Shown: piece by piece, positions 8,690 through 17,207 of the stretch
Layout of the letters: each line of letters starts with the position of its first letter
How positions within the stretch are numbered: position 1 is the first letter of the stretch
Assembly: GCF_001425005.1 (NCBI RefSeq)
Contig: NZ_LMDB01000036.1
Span: 1-64,000, forward strand
Source of the DNA: Duganella sp. Root336D2
GTDB taxonomy: Bacteria; Pseudomonadota; Gammaproteobacteria; Burkholderiales; Burkholderiaceae_D
DNA: 64,000 nt
Reading direction: 5' to 3'
Made by a program: the position numbers and the translations under genes
The notes under the pieces: generated by a model
What the model was told of the DNA's origin: nothing
What the model saw: only the letters and a program-made list of their open reading frames with translations
The model's database searches: none

Positions 8690-8810
8690 GATGTCTCCTG
8701 GCGAGTTCGGGAATCCCCTTTTGTTGCGGGGATCAAACCAGTCTAAGAGGGCTATTTGATCGGGCTTTGACCTGCGTCTATCATGCGGCATATACCAACC
8801 GGAGACAGCC

Positions 8811-9230
8811 ATGAAAAACTTCGCTTCTGTCGTTGCCGTGTTCGCCATCTTCGCTGCCCAGCCTGCTTTGGCGCTGGAGCAGTCCGCTGCCATCAAGGTC
8901 ACCAGATTGCTGCAGTCGCCGTCCAGCTGGAATGGCGCGGCGCTGGCCTATCCGGGCGGACAGGCGGAAGTCACGGCGCTGCTGGTTGAAATCGCCCCTG
9001 GCGGCGAAACCGGCTGGCACCTGCATCCTGTGCCGTCGTTCGGCTACGTGCTGGAAGGCGAACTGGAAGTGAGCCTGAAAGACGGGACCGTCAAGCGGGT
9101 GGTGGCCGGACAGGCACTGGCCGAAGTGGTGAATACCTTGCATAACGGCCGCAATGTGGGCAAGGGGCCAGTCAAGCTGCTGGTGTTCTATGCGGGAGCT
9201 GTGGGTAGCACACTGACGGTCAAGGAATAG
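8811..9230 (+). CDS. Exported cupin-domain protein
   Basis: A 139-residue protein with a signal peptide (MKNFASVVAVFAIFAAQPALA) followed by a single small cupin barrel. The first cupin motif is visible as GGETGWHLHPVPSFGYVLEGE, with metal-ligand-like His residues and Glu. The second motif, around VAGQALAEVVNTLHNGRNVG, is also recognisable. The fold usually binds a divalent metal; here the protein would act in the periplasm. The start has a GGAGA ribosome site. No enzyme activity can be assigned. Confidence 0.8.
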   Translation: MKNFASVVAVFAIFAAQPALALEQSAAIKVTRLLQSPSSWNGAALAYPGGQAEVTALLVEIAPGGETGWHLHPVPSFGYVLEGELEVSLKDGTVKRVVAGQALAEVVNTLHNGRNVGKGPVKLLVFYAGAVGSTLTVKE

Positions 9231-9337
9231 TGCTTGAAACTTATAGTGGGTATATAATGCGCGCTATTTTGCGGCGACAGACCGCAACCTGTGGGGAGAA
9301 TAGGGGACATCCATCAAACCGCCCACAAGGAAAGAAC

Positions 9338-11521
9338 ATGATGAAGTTGTCCAAGATGCACGTGCTGGTGAGCCTGGCCACTGTGCAGATGGCCGCCATG
9401 GCCCAGGAAGCAGCCCAGGCCCCAGCCGGCCAAATGGAAGTAGTGACCGTTACCGCACAGCGCCGCGCCGAGAATATCCGCGACGTGCCGGTGTCCGTAT
9501 CTTCGTTCAAGGCCGAAAAGCTGGACATCCTGCTGTCCGGCGGACAGGATATTCGCGTCCTGGCGGGCAAGACGCCGTCGCTGAACGTCGAATCGTCGAC
9601 CGGCCGTGTATTCCCGCGCTTCTACATCCGCGGCTACGGTAACGCCGACTTCGCCGTGTTCGCCTCGCAGCCGGTTTCGCTGATTTACGACGACGTGGTG
9701 CAGGAAAACCCGATCCTGAAGGGTTACCCGATGTTCGACCTGGCCAACGTGGAAGTGCTGCGTGGCCCGCAAGGCACCCTGTTCGGCCGTAACACCCCGG
9801 CCGGCGTGGTCAAGTTCGAATCGGCCAAGCCAAGCCTGCGCGGCGTGGAAGGCTTCTACAACGTCTCCTACGCAAGCGATGCTACCGTCAACCTGGAAGC
9901 AGCCGCCAACGTGCCGCTGTCGAAAGAGTGGGCCCTGCGCGTATCGACTCTGCGCCAGCACCGCGACGACTTCGTCAGCAACACCTTCACCGGCCAGCCT
10001 GATGCGCTGGAAGGCTACAACGAGCACGCAGAGCGCGTGCAGGTGCTGTACCAGCCGAACGGCGTGTTCAATGCCCTGTTCAACGTGCACCAGCGCCAGA
10101 CCACCGGCAGCTCGCGCCTGTTCCGCGCCAACATCATCAAGAAGGGTTCCAATACCTTCGTCGACGGCTTCGATCCTGAGCGCATCGCCATCAACGGCCG
10201 CGAAGACCAGGAACTGAAAACCCAGGGCGCCAATGTGCGCATGAGCTGGGACCTGGGCGCGCACAAGCTGTACTCGATCACTGGTTATGAAGCCGTGGCC
10301 CGCTACAACTCGCGCGGCGACATCGACGGCGGCAATCCAGGCGATGCACCTGCCGTGCCGTTCCAGGTTGCCACCGGCGCTTTCGTACCTGACATCAAGC
10401 AGTACTCGCAAGAGTTCCGCGTAGAGTCCAAGTACACCGGCCCGATGAACTGGCAGGCAGGCGTGTACTACTTCGACGAGAAGGCAGTGGCAGGCCAGGA
10501 CAACTTCAACGTTGCCGGCACCCAGACTTCGCGCGTGAAATCGCAGCAGAAGAACGAAGCCTGGGCGCTGTTCGGCTCCGTGAACTATGCCGTGAACGAC
10601 GCGTTCACCGTGCGCGGCGGCCTGCGCTACACTGAAGACAAGAAGGATTTCGACACCCTGGAAACCACCGGTACCACCCTGGTTGGTCCTAAGTCGGTTT
10701 CGGAGTCCAAGGACAAGTTCAACTGGGACCTGAGCGGTACCTATAAGCTGAACAACGACGTCAGCCTGTACGCACGCTACGCCACCGGCTTCCGCGCACC
10801 ATCGATCGCTGCTGCTTCGACTTCGGTGCCGATCACCGTGGCTGACGCCGAAACCATCACGTCGATCGAAGCCGGTGTAAAAGCCGACCTGTGGAACCGC
10901 CGCGCACGCGCCTCCCTGAGCGTGTACGACTACGACGTCAAGAACCAGCAGCTGACCGTGGTCGGCGGCAACTCCAACGTCACCAAGCTGATCAACGCTG
11001 CCAAGACCAAGGGCCGCGGCATCGAAGGCGAGATCGAAGGCTTCATCACCAACGACTTCAAGATGTCCGCCAGCGCGTCGTACAACTTCACCGAGATCCG
11101 CGATCCTTCGCTGTCCCTGAACAAGTGCGCGCAGTGCACCGTGCTGGATCCGATCAATGCGTCCGGCCGCGTGCTCATCGACGGCAATGCGCTGCCACAG
11201 GCGCCGAAGTGGATCATCAACCTGAACGCCCGCTACAACTACCCGCTGGCCGAAGGCAACCTGTTCGTGGTGACCGACTGGTCCTACCGTTCGAAGGTGA
11301 ACTTCTTCCTGTATGAAGCAGTTGAATTCACCGGCGCTCCGCTGACCGAAGGCGGCCTGCGCGTTGGCTACAACTGGGATGGCGGCAAGTACGAAGTCGC
11401 AGCCTTCGCACGCAACATTACCGACCAGCGCCGCATCACCGGCGCCATCGACTTCAACAACCTGACCGGCTTCATCAACGAGCCACGTCAGTTTGGCGTG
11501 CAGTTCAAAGGTTCGTTCTGA
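9338..11521 (+). CDS. TonB-dependent receptor (727 aa)
   Basis: A second outer-membrane TonB receptor, shorter than the one at 2859. It has an N-terminal signal (MMKLSKMHVLVSLATVQMAA), a TonB-box-like MEVVTVTAQRR, and a plug containing ANVEVLRGPQGTLFGRNTP, the hallmark of the siderophore / sphingomonad-type subgroup. The barrel ends ...FGVQFKGSF with a terminal Phe. The start at 9338 lies behind an AAGGAAAG ribosome site; the open frame extends upstream to 9230, but those codons would cover the promoter (TATAAT at 9253-9258). A strong terminator follows. The ligand is unknown and no partner transporter is adjacent. Confidence 0.9.
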   Translation: MMKLSKMHVLVSLATVQMAAMAQEAAQAPAGQMEVVTVTAQRRAENIRDVPVSVSSFKAEKLDILLSGGQDIRVLAGKTPSLNVESSTGRVFPRFYIRGYGNADFAVFASQPVSLIYDDVVQENPILKGYPMFDLANVEVLRGPQGTLFGRNTPAGVVKFESAKPSLRGVEGFYNVSYASDATVNLEAAANVPLSKEWALRVSTLRQHRDDFVSNTFTGQPDALEGYNEHAERVQVLYQPNGVFNALFNVHQRQTTGSSRLFRANIIKKGSNTFVDGFDPERIAINGREDQELKTQGANVRMSWDLGAHKLYSITGYEAVARYNSRGDIDGGNPGDAPAVPFQVATGAFVPDIKQYSQEFRVESKYTGPMNWQAGVYYFDEKAVAGQDNFNVAGTQTSRVKSQQKNEAWALFGSVNYAVNDAFTVRGGLRYTEDKKDFDTLETTGTTLVGPKSVSESKDKFNWDLSGTYKLNNDVSLYARYATGFRAPSIAAASTSVPITVADAETITSIEAGVKADLWNRRARASLSVYDYDVKNQQLTVVGGNSNVTKLINAAKTKGRGIEGEIEGFITNDFKMSASASYNFTEIRDPSLSLNKCAQCTVLDPINASGRVLIDGNALPQAPKWIINLNARYNYPLAEGNLFVVTDWSYRSKVNFFLYEAVEFTGAPLTEGGLRVGYNWDGGKYEVAAFARNITDQRRITGAIDFNNLTGFINEPRQFGVQFKGSF

Positions 11522-11565
11522 TCCCGGGCTGAAGCCGCCGCATGAGTGTGCGGCTTCGCCATCGC

Positions 11566-11590
11566 AAGCGGCCTTCGGGCCGCTTTTTCA
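11566..11590 (+). terminator. Rho-independent terminator after TonB receptor
   Basis: AAGCGGCC, a TTCG tetraloop and GGCCGCTT are followed by T residues. A second hairpin (AAGCCGC...GCGGCTT) lies just before it at about 11532-11556. Confidence 0.8.
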
Positions 11591-11669
11591 TTTTTGGTGA
11601 CAATTGAATATATTTCCATATGGAAATGTTTAGCATAATGCGTGTTTTGATTTTGAGAAGAGTCATCAA

Positions 11670-12791
11670 ATGCGTTTGCTAACCCGCCTGCTATCCCTTG
11701 CCATATTGGGTGCTGCCAGTTTGACCTGCCGCGCTGCCCCTCCCATTACTACGTCCCAGCTGCCTCCGATTCCTTTCGGTCTGCCGTGCGCAGATGGCGT
11801 GGTCACTAAACATTGTGAGATACGAAGCATCATCAGCACTCGCGGCATGAGCGTGCATGAAAGCTGGCGCATGGATCGCTTCCAGGAACTGGACCAGCAA
11901 CTGCAAGCGTTATGCGCGGCAGATTCGCGCTTGCCTGATGGGCAGCCAGAATTGCTGGTCTTCGTTTCGGCTTTTTATCCGATGTTCGACGCCTGGAGGG
12001 ACTGGGATCGCGTGGGCGCAAAACTGAAAAAATGGCGTAGCGAATCGCCTGATTCGGCAGCGCAAGCAATCGTTGAGGTCATGTATTGGGATAGTTATGC
12101 CTGGTATGGACGCGGCGGCGGATACGCGAGCAGCGTTCCAGAGGCGGCATGGGAGTTGTTCCGCGAGCGATTGGCAAAGGCCTCGGCCCGCTTGGAAGAG
12201 AGCAAAGCGATGGCGGGCAACTGTCCGGTGTGGCACAGCTTGAATATTTCGACACTGATCAACAGCGGGGCGTCACGCACCAAGATCAACTCGGCCTACG
12301 CCGAGGCGGTGAAGGCGTTCCCGGCATCGCAGCAAGTGCATTTCGCGATGGGCCGCTCGATGGAGGTCAAGTGGGGCGCGAATCCTGGTGATTTCGAGCG
12401 CTTTGCGCGCCAGGCAGTCAAACTCTCGCAGCGTGAAGAGGGGGACGGGCTCTATGCACGCCTGTTCTGGTCCAGAGACTGCAATTGCGACGACGCGCTC
12501 TCTTTCGGACGGCCGGGCGATCCCGATTGGAAAACCATGAAGGCTGGCTTTGAGGACCTGTTGCAGCGTTATCCGGATCAGATCTACAACAAGAACAAGT
12601 TCGCTGCCTTTGCATGTCGTGCGAATGACCGCGCCACCTACGCAAAGTTAAGGCGAGAGCTGGGCGACAATATTGTCGAACATCTGTGGCCGGATTCATG
12701 GAAACCTGAAGTTTGCGACCGTGAGATGGCGAAAAGTCCCGCAGTTGCGCCTGCCCGCGAAAAAAAATTCCAGGGGACTAGGCAAACCTGA
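11670..12791 (+). CDS. Exported protein of unknown function, DUF4034-like
   Basis: A 373-residue protein with a cleavable signal peptide (MRLLTRLLSLAILGAASLTCRA). The body is rich in Trp and helical, with repeated Y.Y..G-type and W-rich stretches (YWDSYAWYGRGGGY, CPVWHSLNIST). It resembles the DUF4034 / Sel1-like exported proteins of proteobacteria, but that is recall, not a search. Two paired cysteines (RDCNCDDAL) suit a periplasmic disulfide. It stands alone between the terminator of the TonB receptor and tRNA-Asn. Role unknown. Confidence 0.65.
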   Translation: MRLLTRLLSLAILGAASLTCRAAPPITTSQLPPIPFGLPCADGVVTKHCEIRSIISTRGMSVHESWRMDRFQELDQQLQALCAADSRLPDGQPELLVFVSAFYPMFDAWRDWDRVGAKLKKWRSESPDSAAQAIVEVMYWDSYAWYGRGGGYASSVPEAAWELFRERLAKASARLEESKAMAGNCPVWHSLNISTLINSGASRTKINSAYAEAVKAFPASQQVHFAMGRSMEVKWGANPGDFERFARQAVKLSQREEGDGLYARLFWSRDCNCDDALSFGRPGDPDWKTMKAGFEDLLQRYPDQIYNKNKFAAFACRANDRATYAKLRRELGDNIVEHLWPDSWKPEVCDREMAKSPAVAPAREKKFQGTRQT

Positions 12792-12818
12792 ATTGGGTCG
12801 ATATAATGCGGCCTCTTT

Positions 12819-12894
12819 TCCCTGATAGCTCAGTCGGTAGAGCGACGGACTGTTAATCCGCAGGTCCCTGGTTCGAGTCCAGGTCGGGGAGCCA
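12819..12894 (+). tRNA. tRNA-Asn (GTT)
   Basis: A 76-base complete cloverleaf. The acceptor stem TCCCTGA pairs with TCGGGGA (one T-G wobble), the D-arm is GCTCAGTCGGTAGAGC, the anticodon GTT is at 12852-12854, the T-loop is GTTCGAGTC, the discriminator is G and CCA is encoded. A TATAAT-like -10 element lies about ten bases before it. Partial copies of its 3' end occur at 2347-2391 and 13847-13893. Confidence 0.97.
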
Positions 12895-12901
12895 GAATTT
12901 T

Positions 12902-12932
12902 AAAAGGCCATGTTTCACGACATGGCCTTTTT
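12902..12932 (+). terminator. Terminator of tRNA-Asn
   Basis: An 11-bp stem (AAAAGGCCATG with CATGGCCTTTT) and a T run directly after the tRNA. A degenerate version of the same hairpin, also ending in TTTTTGCATT, follows the second tRNA fragment near 13900-13936. Confidence 0.85.
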
Positions 12933-12948
12933 GCATTGGAGATTACAA

Positions 12949-13827
12949 ATGGAATGGAAACCCAAGCGATGGGTGGCAGTCGTACTGTCGCTGTTTTCGA
13001 GCCCGCTTGGGCTACTCTATATCGGCAAGGTGCGGTGGGCTATCGGCTTCTCCATTCTTGTCTTGGCGTGCGCTGTAGTTGGCACCATCTTTCCTGGCCT
13101 TGCGGCGTTGATGTACGTGGCCACTGCGATGTCGCTGGTGCTGCCGGTATTCATGTTTTTCGTGGTTCGCCGCGTCGTGCTGCAGGTACGTCCATGGTAT
13201 TCGCGGGCGAAAGGAATGCTGGCGATCGCTGCCGCTTTCGTGGTCCCGATCATGGCAGTTCGAATTTTCCTGTACGAGCCATTCCGCGTGCCGTCGGTCG
13301 CCATGGAGCCTACCTTGCCGCAAGGGGCAATCCTGTTGGCGAAAAAAGCCGGGTATGGGCATTACAGCGCCTATGGGCTCAATTTGGGGCGCGGCAGTTC
13401 TGCAAATCTGGCACACGGCGACCTGGTGGTTTTCGACTTCCCCCTGAAGCCGGCAACGACCTATGTCAAGCGCGTGATTGGCTTGCCGGGCGATATAGTT
13501 AAAGTGGAAGGCACGCAGGTAACGCTGAACGGTGTGCCTTCGCCCAATAAACAGCTTGATGACTCGGGCCTGGTCGAAGAGCAGTTGCAGGATGTGCGAT
13601 ATACGATTCTGGCACAAGGCGCGGGCTTTCCCTACTGGCAGGAACGTACTTTCCCCTCCAGGGACCAGTGCCACTTTACGGAAAACAGCATAGAGTGCCG
13701 CGTGCCCGATGGGCATTATTTCGTCCTCGGCGACAATCGCAATAACAGCGCCGACAGCCGGCTATGGGGATTCGTACCGGCAGACCATGTAGTCGGTAAG
13801 GTCGTCAAGGTGTTTTTCCCGTTCTGA
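12949..13827 (+). CDS. Signal peptidase I-like (S26 family) membrane protein lacking the catalytic Ser
   Basis: A 292-residue inner-membrane protein. Several hydrophobic segments (about residues 8-75 and 90-108) precede an S26 peptidase domain. The general-base lysine is present in YVKRVIGLPGD (K174), and the C-terminal box GDNRNNSADSRLWGF is intact. However, the serine box reads VPSVAMEPT: the position of the catalytic serine in the usual PSxSMxPT motif is Ala118, while the preceding Ser116 (oxyanion position) remains. The protein may be inactive, or use another residue. The start at 12949 follows a GGAG ribosome site. It is a paralogue, since the housekeeping lepB normally sits next to lepA and rnc. 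It is trapped between intact and partial tRNA-Asn copies. Confidence 0.82.
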   Translation: MEWKPKRWVAVVLSLFSSPLGLLYIGKVRWAIGFSILVLACAVVGTIFPGLAALMYVATAMSLVLPVFMFFVVRRVVLQVRPWYSRAKGMLAIAAAFVVPIMAVRIFLYEPFRVPSVAMEPTLPQGAILLAKKAGYGHYSAYGLNLGRGSSANLAHGDLVVFDFPLKPATTYVKRVIGLPGDIVKVEGTQVTLNGVPSPNKQLDDSGLVEEQLQDVRYTILAQGAGFPYWQERTFPSRDQCHFTENSIECRVPDGHYFVLGDNRNNSADSRLWGFVPADHVVGKVVKVFFPF

Positions 13828-13846
13828 ATTGGAATGCGGATCTGTT

Positions 13847-13893
13847 GACTGTTAATCCGCAGGTCCTTGGTTCAAGTCCAGGTCGGGGAGCCA
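13847..13893 (+). repeat. Second tRNA-Asn 3' fragment
   Basis: Forty-seven bases match the intact tRNA-Asn from just before the anticodon to CCA, with two changes in the T-arm (CCTTGG for CCCTGG and TTCAAG for TTCGAG). No 5' half is present. The sequence after it resembles a decayed copy of the tRNA terminator, so tRNA end and terminator were copied together. This fits either a tandem duplication or an attachment-site scar around the signal-peptidase-like gene. Confidence 0.8.
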
Positions 13894-13949
13894 ATACAAT
13901 AAGAAGGCCAGCCTTCACAGCTTGGGTTTTTGCATTACGAGGAATGAAA

Positions 13950-14189
13950 ATGGAAAACAACGAACAGCACTACATGATTCAACAGAACAAACTCAGTGAG
14001 CCGGAGAAGCCGCCGGTCTTTGCACGCGTCATGCGCAGCAAGGAGGGCGTGTTTGAGGGCGTCTCCTTCATCAAGAACAAGGAAAAGGCATCAATCCTGA
14101 CGATGGCGCAGGCGCAGGAAGCCGTGGCATGGGCCGCCAGGAAAAAGTCTGGTGCGCACGAATACGCCACCAAGATTATCAGCGTTTGA
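13950..14189 (+). CDS. Small protein of unknown function (79 aa)
   Basis: A short, soluble, charged protein. The start at 13950 is chosen because GAGG lies seven bases before it; an in-frame ATG at 13944 is too close to that site. The open frame continues upstream through the tRNA fragment, but those codons are clearly not protein-derived. A middle part (PPVFARVMRSKEGVFEGV) and a helical alanine-rich part (MAQAQEAVAWAARK) are visible, with no known motif. It has no partner gene on the same strand. It may be genuine cargo of the tRNA-Asn locus or simply a lineage-specific gene. Confidence 0.55.
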   Translation: MENNEQHYMIQQNKLSEPEKPPVFARVMRSKEGVFEGVSFIKNKEKASILTMAQAQEAVAWAARKKSGAHEYATKIISV

Positions 14190-14288
14190 CCGTTCTCGGC
14201 TCGATGTCAGCGACGCTCGGTGCCGGAGCAACGCGAGCTTGTACTCTGCTTTAAGAATTGCCGCACCGGGAAGGGGTGTCGGCTTGGA

Positions 14289-14750
14289 TTAGCTTGTGCC
14301 TCGCGTACGCACGACCTGCGTCCGACTGAGTGAATCATGCCACCACGTCTCACCCAATGAAAACGACATCGGCTCGAGTGGAATTAAGCGGCAAAACGTA
14401 CGCAGCAGTGCGGTAGGTATAGATAGCGCTTGCCCTTCACTGGTCACAACGCGCGTGCCGGTCAAAAGCTTTCCTACCGTCCTGCCGAAAAGTACCTCAA
14501 GTGCAACGTAGTAGGCGACATAAAAAATTATGTAGACGCCCCACCACTTGACGCCATTTAGTTCCCCAAGCGCCTCCAGGCCATAGCACACACCGTATAC
14601 GATTTCCAGAGCCAGAAACCCTATACGTATGGCGATCGTGTCGGCCACAAAAGTCCAAAAGCGGCGAGTGGCTGAAGCAGGTTCCCCAGAAACCCGCTCC
14701 CTCTGCGCTAGCGCGCTACCTGGGGCGTATGGATTTTGGTCGAAGGACAA
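14289..14750 (-). CDS. RDD-family membrane protein
   Basis: A 153-residue inner-membrane protein of the RDD family. An Arg-rich start to the first membrane segment (ATRRFWTFVADTIAIR) is followed by hydrophobic segments at about 40-60 and 68-90 and the typical FGRTVGKLLTGTRVV sequence, in which the helix after the second segment carries GRT.GK. The N-terminus (DQNPYAP) is the NPYAP tag often seen before such domains. The role of the family is not well defined; some members affect ion or osmotic stress. It is a single gene with no partner. Confidence 0.75.
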   Translation of the reverse strand: MSFDQNPYAPGSALAQRERVSGEPASATRRFWTFVADTIAIRIGFLALEIVYGVCYGLEALGELNGVKWWGVYIIFYVAYYVALEVLFGRTVGKLLTGTRVVTSEGQALSIPTALLRTFCRLIPLEPMSFSLGETWWHDSLSRTQVVRTRGTS

Positions 14751-15048
14751 TTAAACTCTCCTAGGTAAGCTAACGTCGATATTGGCCGTTTGCGCGTCAA
14801 GCAGGACTCTAACCCATCTGACAGTCATTTTCAGACACTGTCTCAATTCTCAAGTGGTGCGCTGGGAGTGGCCAGTGCCGTGATGATGGTTTCATGTTTG
14901 GCGGAGCCTTTGCCACGCATCGTCTTTCCACAGCCTTTGCATTGCGCAGGCAAATGCTAGCGGCGTGTGCGCCAGAAACACTATCGGCAGCAGTTGGAAA
15001 GAGTCGATCGGAAATTTCGGGGCCGTTTTCATTTGAACGGAACAAGTA
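14751..15048. other. Intergenic stretch, nothing recognised
   Basis: About 300 bases between the RDD gene and the acetyltransferase gene. A 78-codon minus-strand frame (14809-15045) has no ribosome site or family features. Composition is slightly lower in G+C than the neighbours, and no repeat or RNA was identified. Confidence 0.3.
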
Positions 15049-15462
15049 CTAGAACTCGCGCCGGTGCCAAAAACAGTCGGGCAGCGGGGCCATGCCGATG
15101 CGCTGGTAAAAGGGCACTGCTTCCGGCACTGCGCTGAGTATGAGGCTGACGGTAGGCCCGAGATGGGTGCGCATTTCTTCGATCAGGCGTGCGCCGATAC
15201 CTTGTCCTTGCGCCTCGTCGCTGACTGCAAGGTCGGACAGGTAGCAGGCAAACGAGAAGTCCGTTATCGCACGCGCGATACCGACAAGTTTCCCGTCCAT
15301 GCGTGCCGTTAAAACCAGGTTGGCGTTTGCGAGCATGGCCTCCAGGCGTGCGGCGTCGTCCACCGGACGGCGCCGGCTCAGGCCTGATGTGACCAGAAGG
15401 TTGCGGAACTCGTCGACGCTGACGCCGGCTTCAACCGCGTAGGTGATGGCAGTGATATTCAT
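15049..15462 (-). CDS. GNAT-family N-acetyltransferase
   Basis: A 137-residue single-domain acetyltransferase. The acetyl-CoA pyrophosphate-binding motif is visible as DEAQGQGIGARLIEEM near residues 82-97. It is preceded by the beta-4 strand CYLSDLAVSD and followed by AVPFYQRIGM, the usual terminal motif of the fold. Length matches the minimal family. Substrate (amine, peptide or antibiotic) cannot be inferred. Monocistronic. Confidence 0.85.
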   Translation of the reverse strand: MNITAITYAVEAGVSVDEFRNLLVTSGLSRRRPVDDAARLEAMLANANLVLTARMDGKLVGIARAITDFSFACYLSDLAVSDEAQGQGIGARLIEEMRTHLGPTVSLILSAVPEAVPFYQRIGMAPLPDCFWHRREF

Positions 15463-15587
15463 GCGTTCAATTTTACCAAATTGATAACTGTTTCGTTCTT
15501 GTTAGGAGTGTGGGTTCATTGCAACCATGACGCCTAATGGCAGCACCTATAATGTTGCATTAGTTGAAATTAATGAGGATTCCAGGA

Positions 15588-16352
15588 ATGTCCGCTGCCA
15601 AAGTTTTCTTCTCCGTCCTGCTGGCATTCGTGAGCGTGGGCATACGGGCTGAAACTGCTCCAATCCGTAGCGTTGCCGTGCTTTCATTGGCCGGCAACAG
15701 CCTGGCCCTGCATGTGCAGCGCCATCAGGTTGGAAGCCGGACAGAGAGTTCACCGGTCGAGGTGCGACGGATGGAAGACCAGGTGTTTGACCAGGCCGCG
15801 ATCATCGCTGCCCGCTCGTCGCTTCTTAAACTGCTGCCCGATGCGAAGCTGAACCTGATGATGACGCAGGATAAAGGACTGTACAGCGCCCAGAACGAGT
15901 TGTTCGAGCATCCCGAGCAGCATGTGGAGGATCGCAATTACTTGAAAACCCTGTTGAAAGAGCAGGGAGTGAGCCATGCGATCGTCATCAGCAAATTCCG
16001 TAGCGTCGCTGCGATCAAGCTGCTCGACGCGACAGTGGGAAGCGGCGCACTTGAGGGCCTGGGCTTCTATGTAGACGACATGATCGATACCCTCAACCGC
16101 CGTGACGATACCCGGTCGCGCGGCATGGTTGCGCCTTTCGCTTATGTGCGCGTCCGCCTGTTGGAGGCGGACTCCCTGAACGTGATTGGCGAAGGTACCG
16201 CGAAGCAGTCTTTCATCCTGGCGCGCCCATCAGCCGATTCTTCCGGCATGGATACCTTCAACAAAATGACGGGGGCGGACAAAGTCAAGAATGTCCGTAC
16301 GGCGCTTGAATACGCGATGGAAGCAATTCTGCCGGGTGTGCTGGCGCAGTAA
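15588..16352 (+). CDS. Exported protein of unknown function (254 aa)
   Basis: A probable periplasmic protein with an N-terminal signal (MSAAKVFFSVLLAFVSVGIRAETA). The mature part starts with a strand pattern IRSVAVLSLAGNSLALHV, and the middle is charged (SHAIVISKFRSVAAIKLLDAT). It looks like an alpha/beta fold of the kind found in exported proteins that sense or bind ligands, but no family is recognised. The start at 15588 has an AGGA ribosome site; a start 24 bases upstream would make the signal peptide atypical. Its stop abuts the end of the opposite-strand hydrolase, so the two genes converge with no spacer. Confidence 0.6.
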   Translation: MSAAKVFFSVLLAFVSVGIRAETAPIRSVAVLSLAGNSLALHVQRHQVGSRTESSPVEVRRMEDQVFDQAAIIAARSSLLKLLPDAKLNLMMTQDKGLYSAQNELFEHPEQHVEDRNYLKTLLKEQGVSHAIVISKFRSVAAIKLLDATVGSGALEGLGFYVDDMIDTLNRRDDTRSRGMVAPFAYVRVRLLEADSLNVIGEGTAKQSFILARPSADSSGMDTFNKMTGADKVKNVRTALEYAMEAILPGVLAQ

Positions 16353-17207
16353 TCAGCAATGCTGCTCGAGCCACTCGCCGACCAGCGGCCACAGTACTTT
16401 TTCCTGGTGCGAGCGGAAGAAGCCGAAATGGCCGATGCGTTCCTGGTTGAATGCGCCGGGGCTGAGTACGCGGTAGTCAACTTTGGCGCTGGTGTATGCC
16501 TCATGCAGCATGCGCGAGCCTGATTCGCGCAGCAGTTCATCGTCGCTGAAGGTGAGGCCGAGAACAGGGAAGCTGGCGCTGGCATACGCTTCGCGTGCAC
16601 CGGGTTCGCCGGTGAGCAGGTAGTCCGGCGTGAGGCACCAGCGGCGCCATTGCATCATTGCGCCGCGCGGAATGTCGCCAAGGATGCCGAGGCGCTTGCC
16701 GGGAAAATAGCCGAGCAGCCTGCATAACAGTGGCGTCAGCACGTACCACAGCAGCGGTGCAGTACGCTGGATACGCGGCTGGTTGTGGCGCGTGGCGCCG
16801 CTGCCTACGGCGATGTTGATCAATCCCGCCACCTTGCCGATGGACGGCAGCAGTGGCGCTGTCTGGCCTCCCAGGCTGTGGCCAAGCAGGAATAGGGGAA
16901 GTGCGGCGTCCTGGTTTTGAGCGTGCTGCACGACGGACTCCAGGTCGAGCGCAATCCAGGTGGTGATGTCCGCCTTGCAGCGGCGCAGCGGGCCTTCGCG
17001 CGACTCGCCCATGCCGCGGTAGTCAAAAGTCCACACCCGGTACCCCAATCCCGCCAGGAATGCGGCGAAGGTGGCGTAGAAGCCTTGGGGAATCGCCATG
17101 CCGGGCGCGATTACTACTTGTGCGCGCGGCGCATGCGATGGATCATGGCGGTAGGCTGCCAGTTGCTGGCCGTCCTGGGTTTGCAGCGTGAGGCGGGTGG
17201 CGCTCAT
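16353..17207 (-). CDS. Alpha/beta hydrolase (serine aminopeptidase S33-like)
   Basis: A 284-residue cytoplasmic hydrolase. The nucleophile elbow is GHSLGG, following the strand LPLFLL; the oxyanion region is VIAPGMAIPQGFY; FDYRGMGES is typical of the monoacylglycerol-lipase-like group; and the catalytic His lies in RIGHFGFF near the C-terminus. It is the second gene of an operon with the TetR gene, whose stop overlaps its start by four bases (ATGA). The regulator probably controls it together with itself. The natural ester is unknown. Confidence 0.82.
   Translation of the reverse strand: MSATRLTLQTQDGQQLAAYRHDPSHAPRAQVVIAPGMAIPQGFYATFAAFLAGLGYRVWTFDYRGMGESREGPLRRCKADITTWIALDLESVVQHAQNQDAALPLFLLGHSLGGQTAPLLPSIGKVAGLINIAVGSGATRHNQPRIQRTAPLLWYVLTPLLCRLLGYFPGKRLGILGDIPRGAMMQWRRWCLTPDYLLTGEPGAREAYASASFPVLGLTFSDDELLRESGSRMLHEAYTSAKVDYRVLSPGAFNQERIGHFGFFRSHQEKVLWPLVGEWLEQHC

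Noticed and set aside
14809..15045. A 78-codon minus-strand gene in the gap before the acetyltransferase
   Set aside because: No ribosome site, irregular composition and no recognisable feature.
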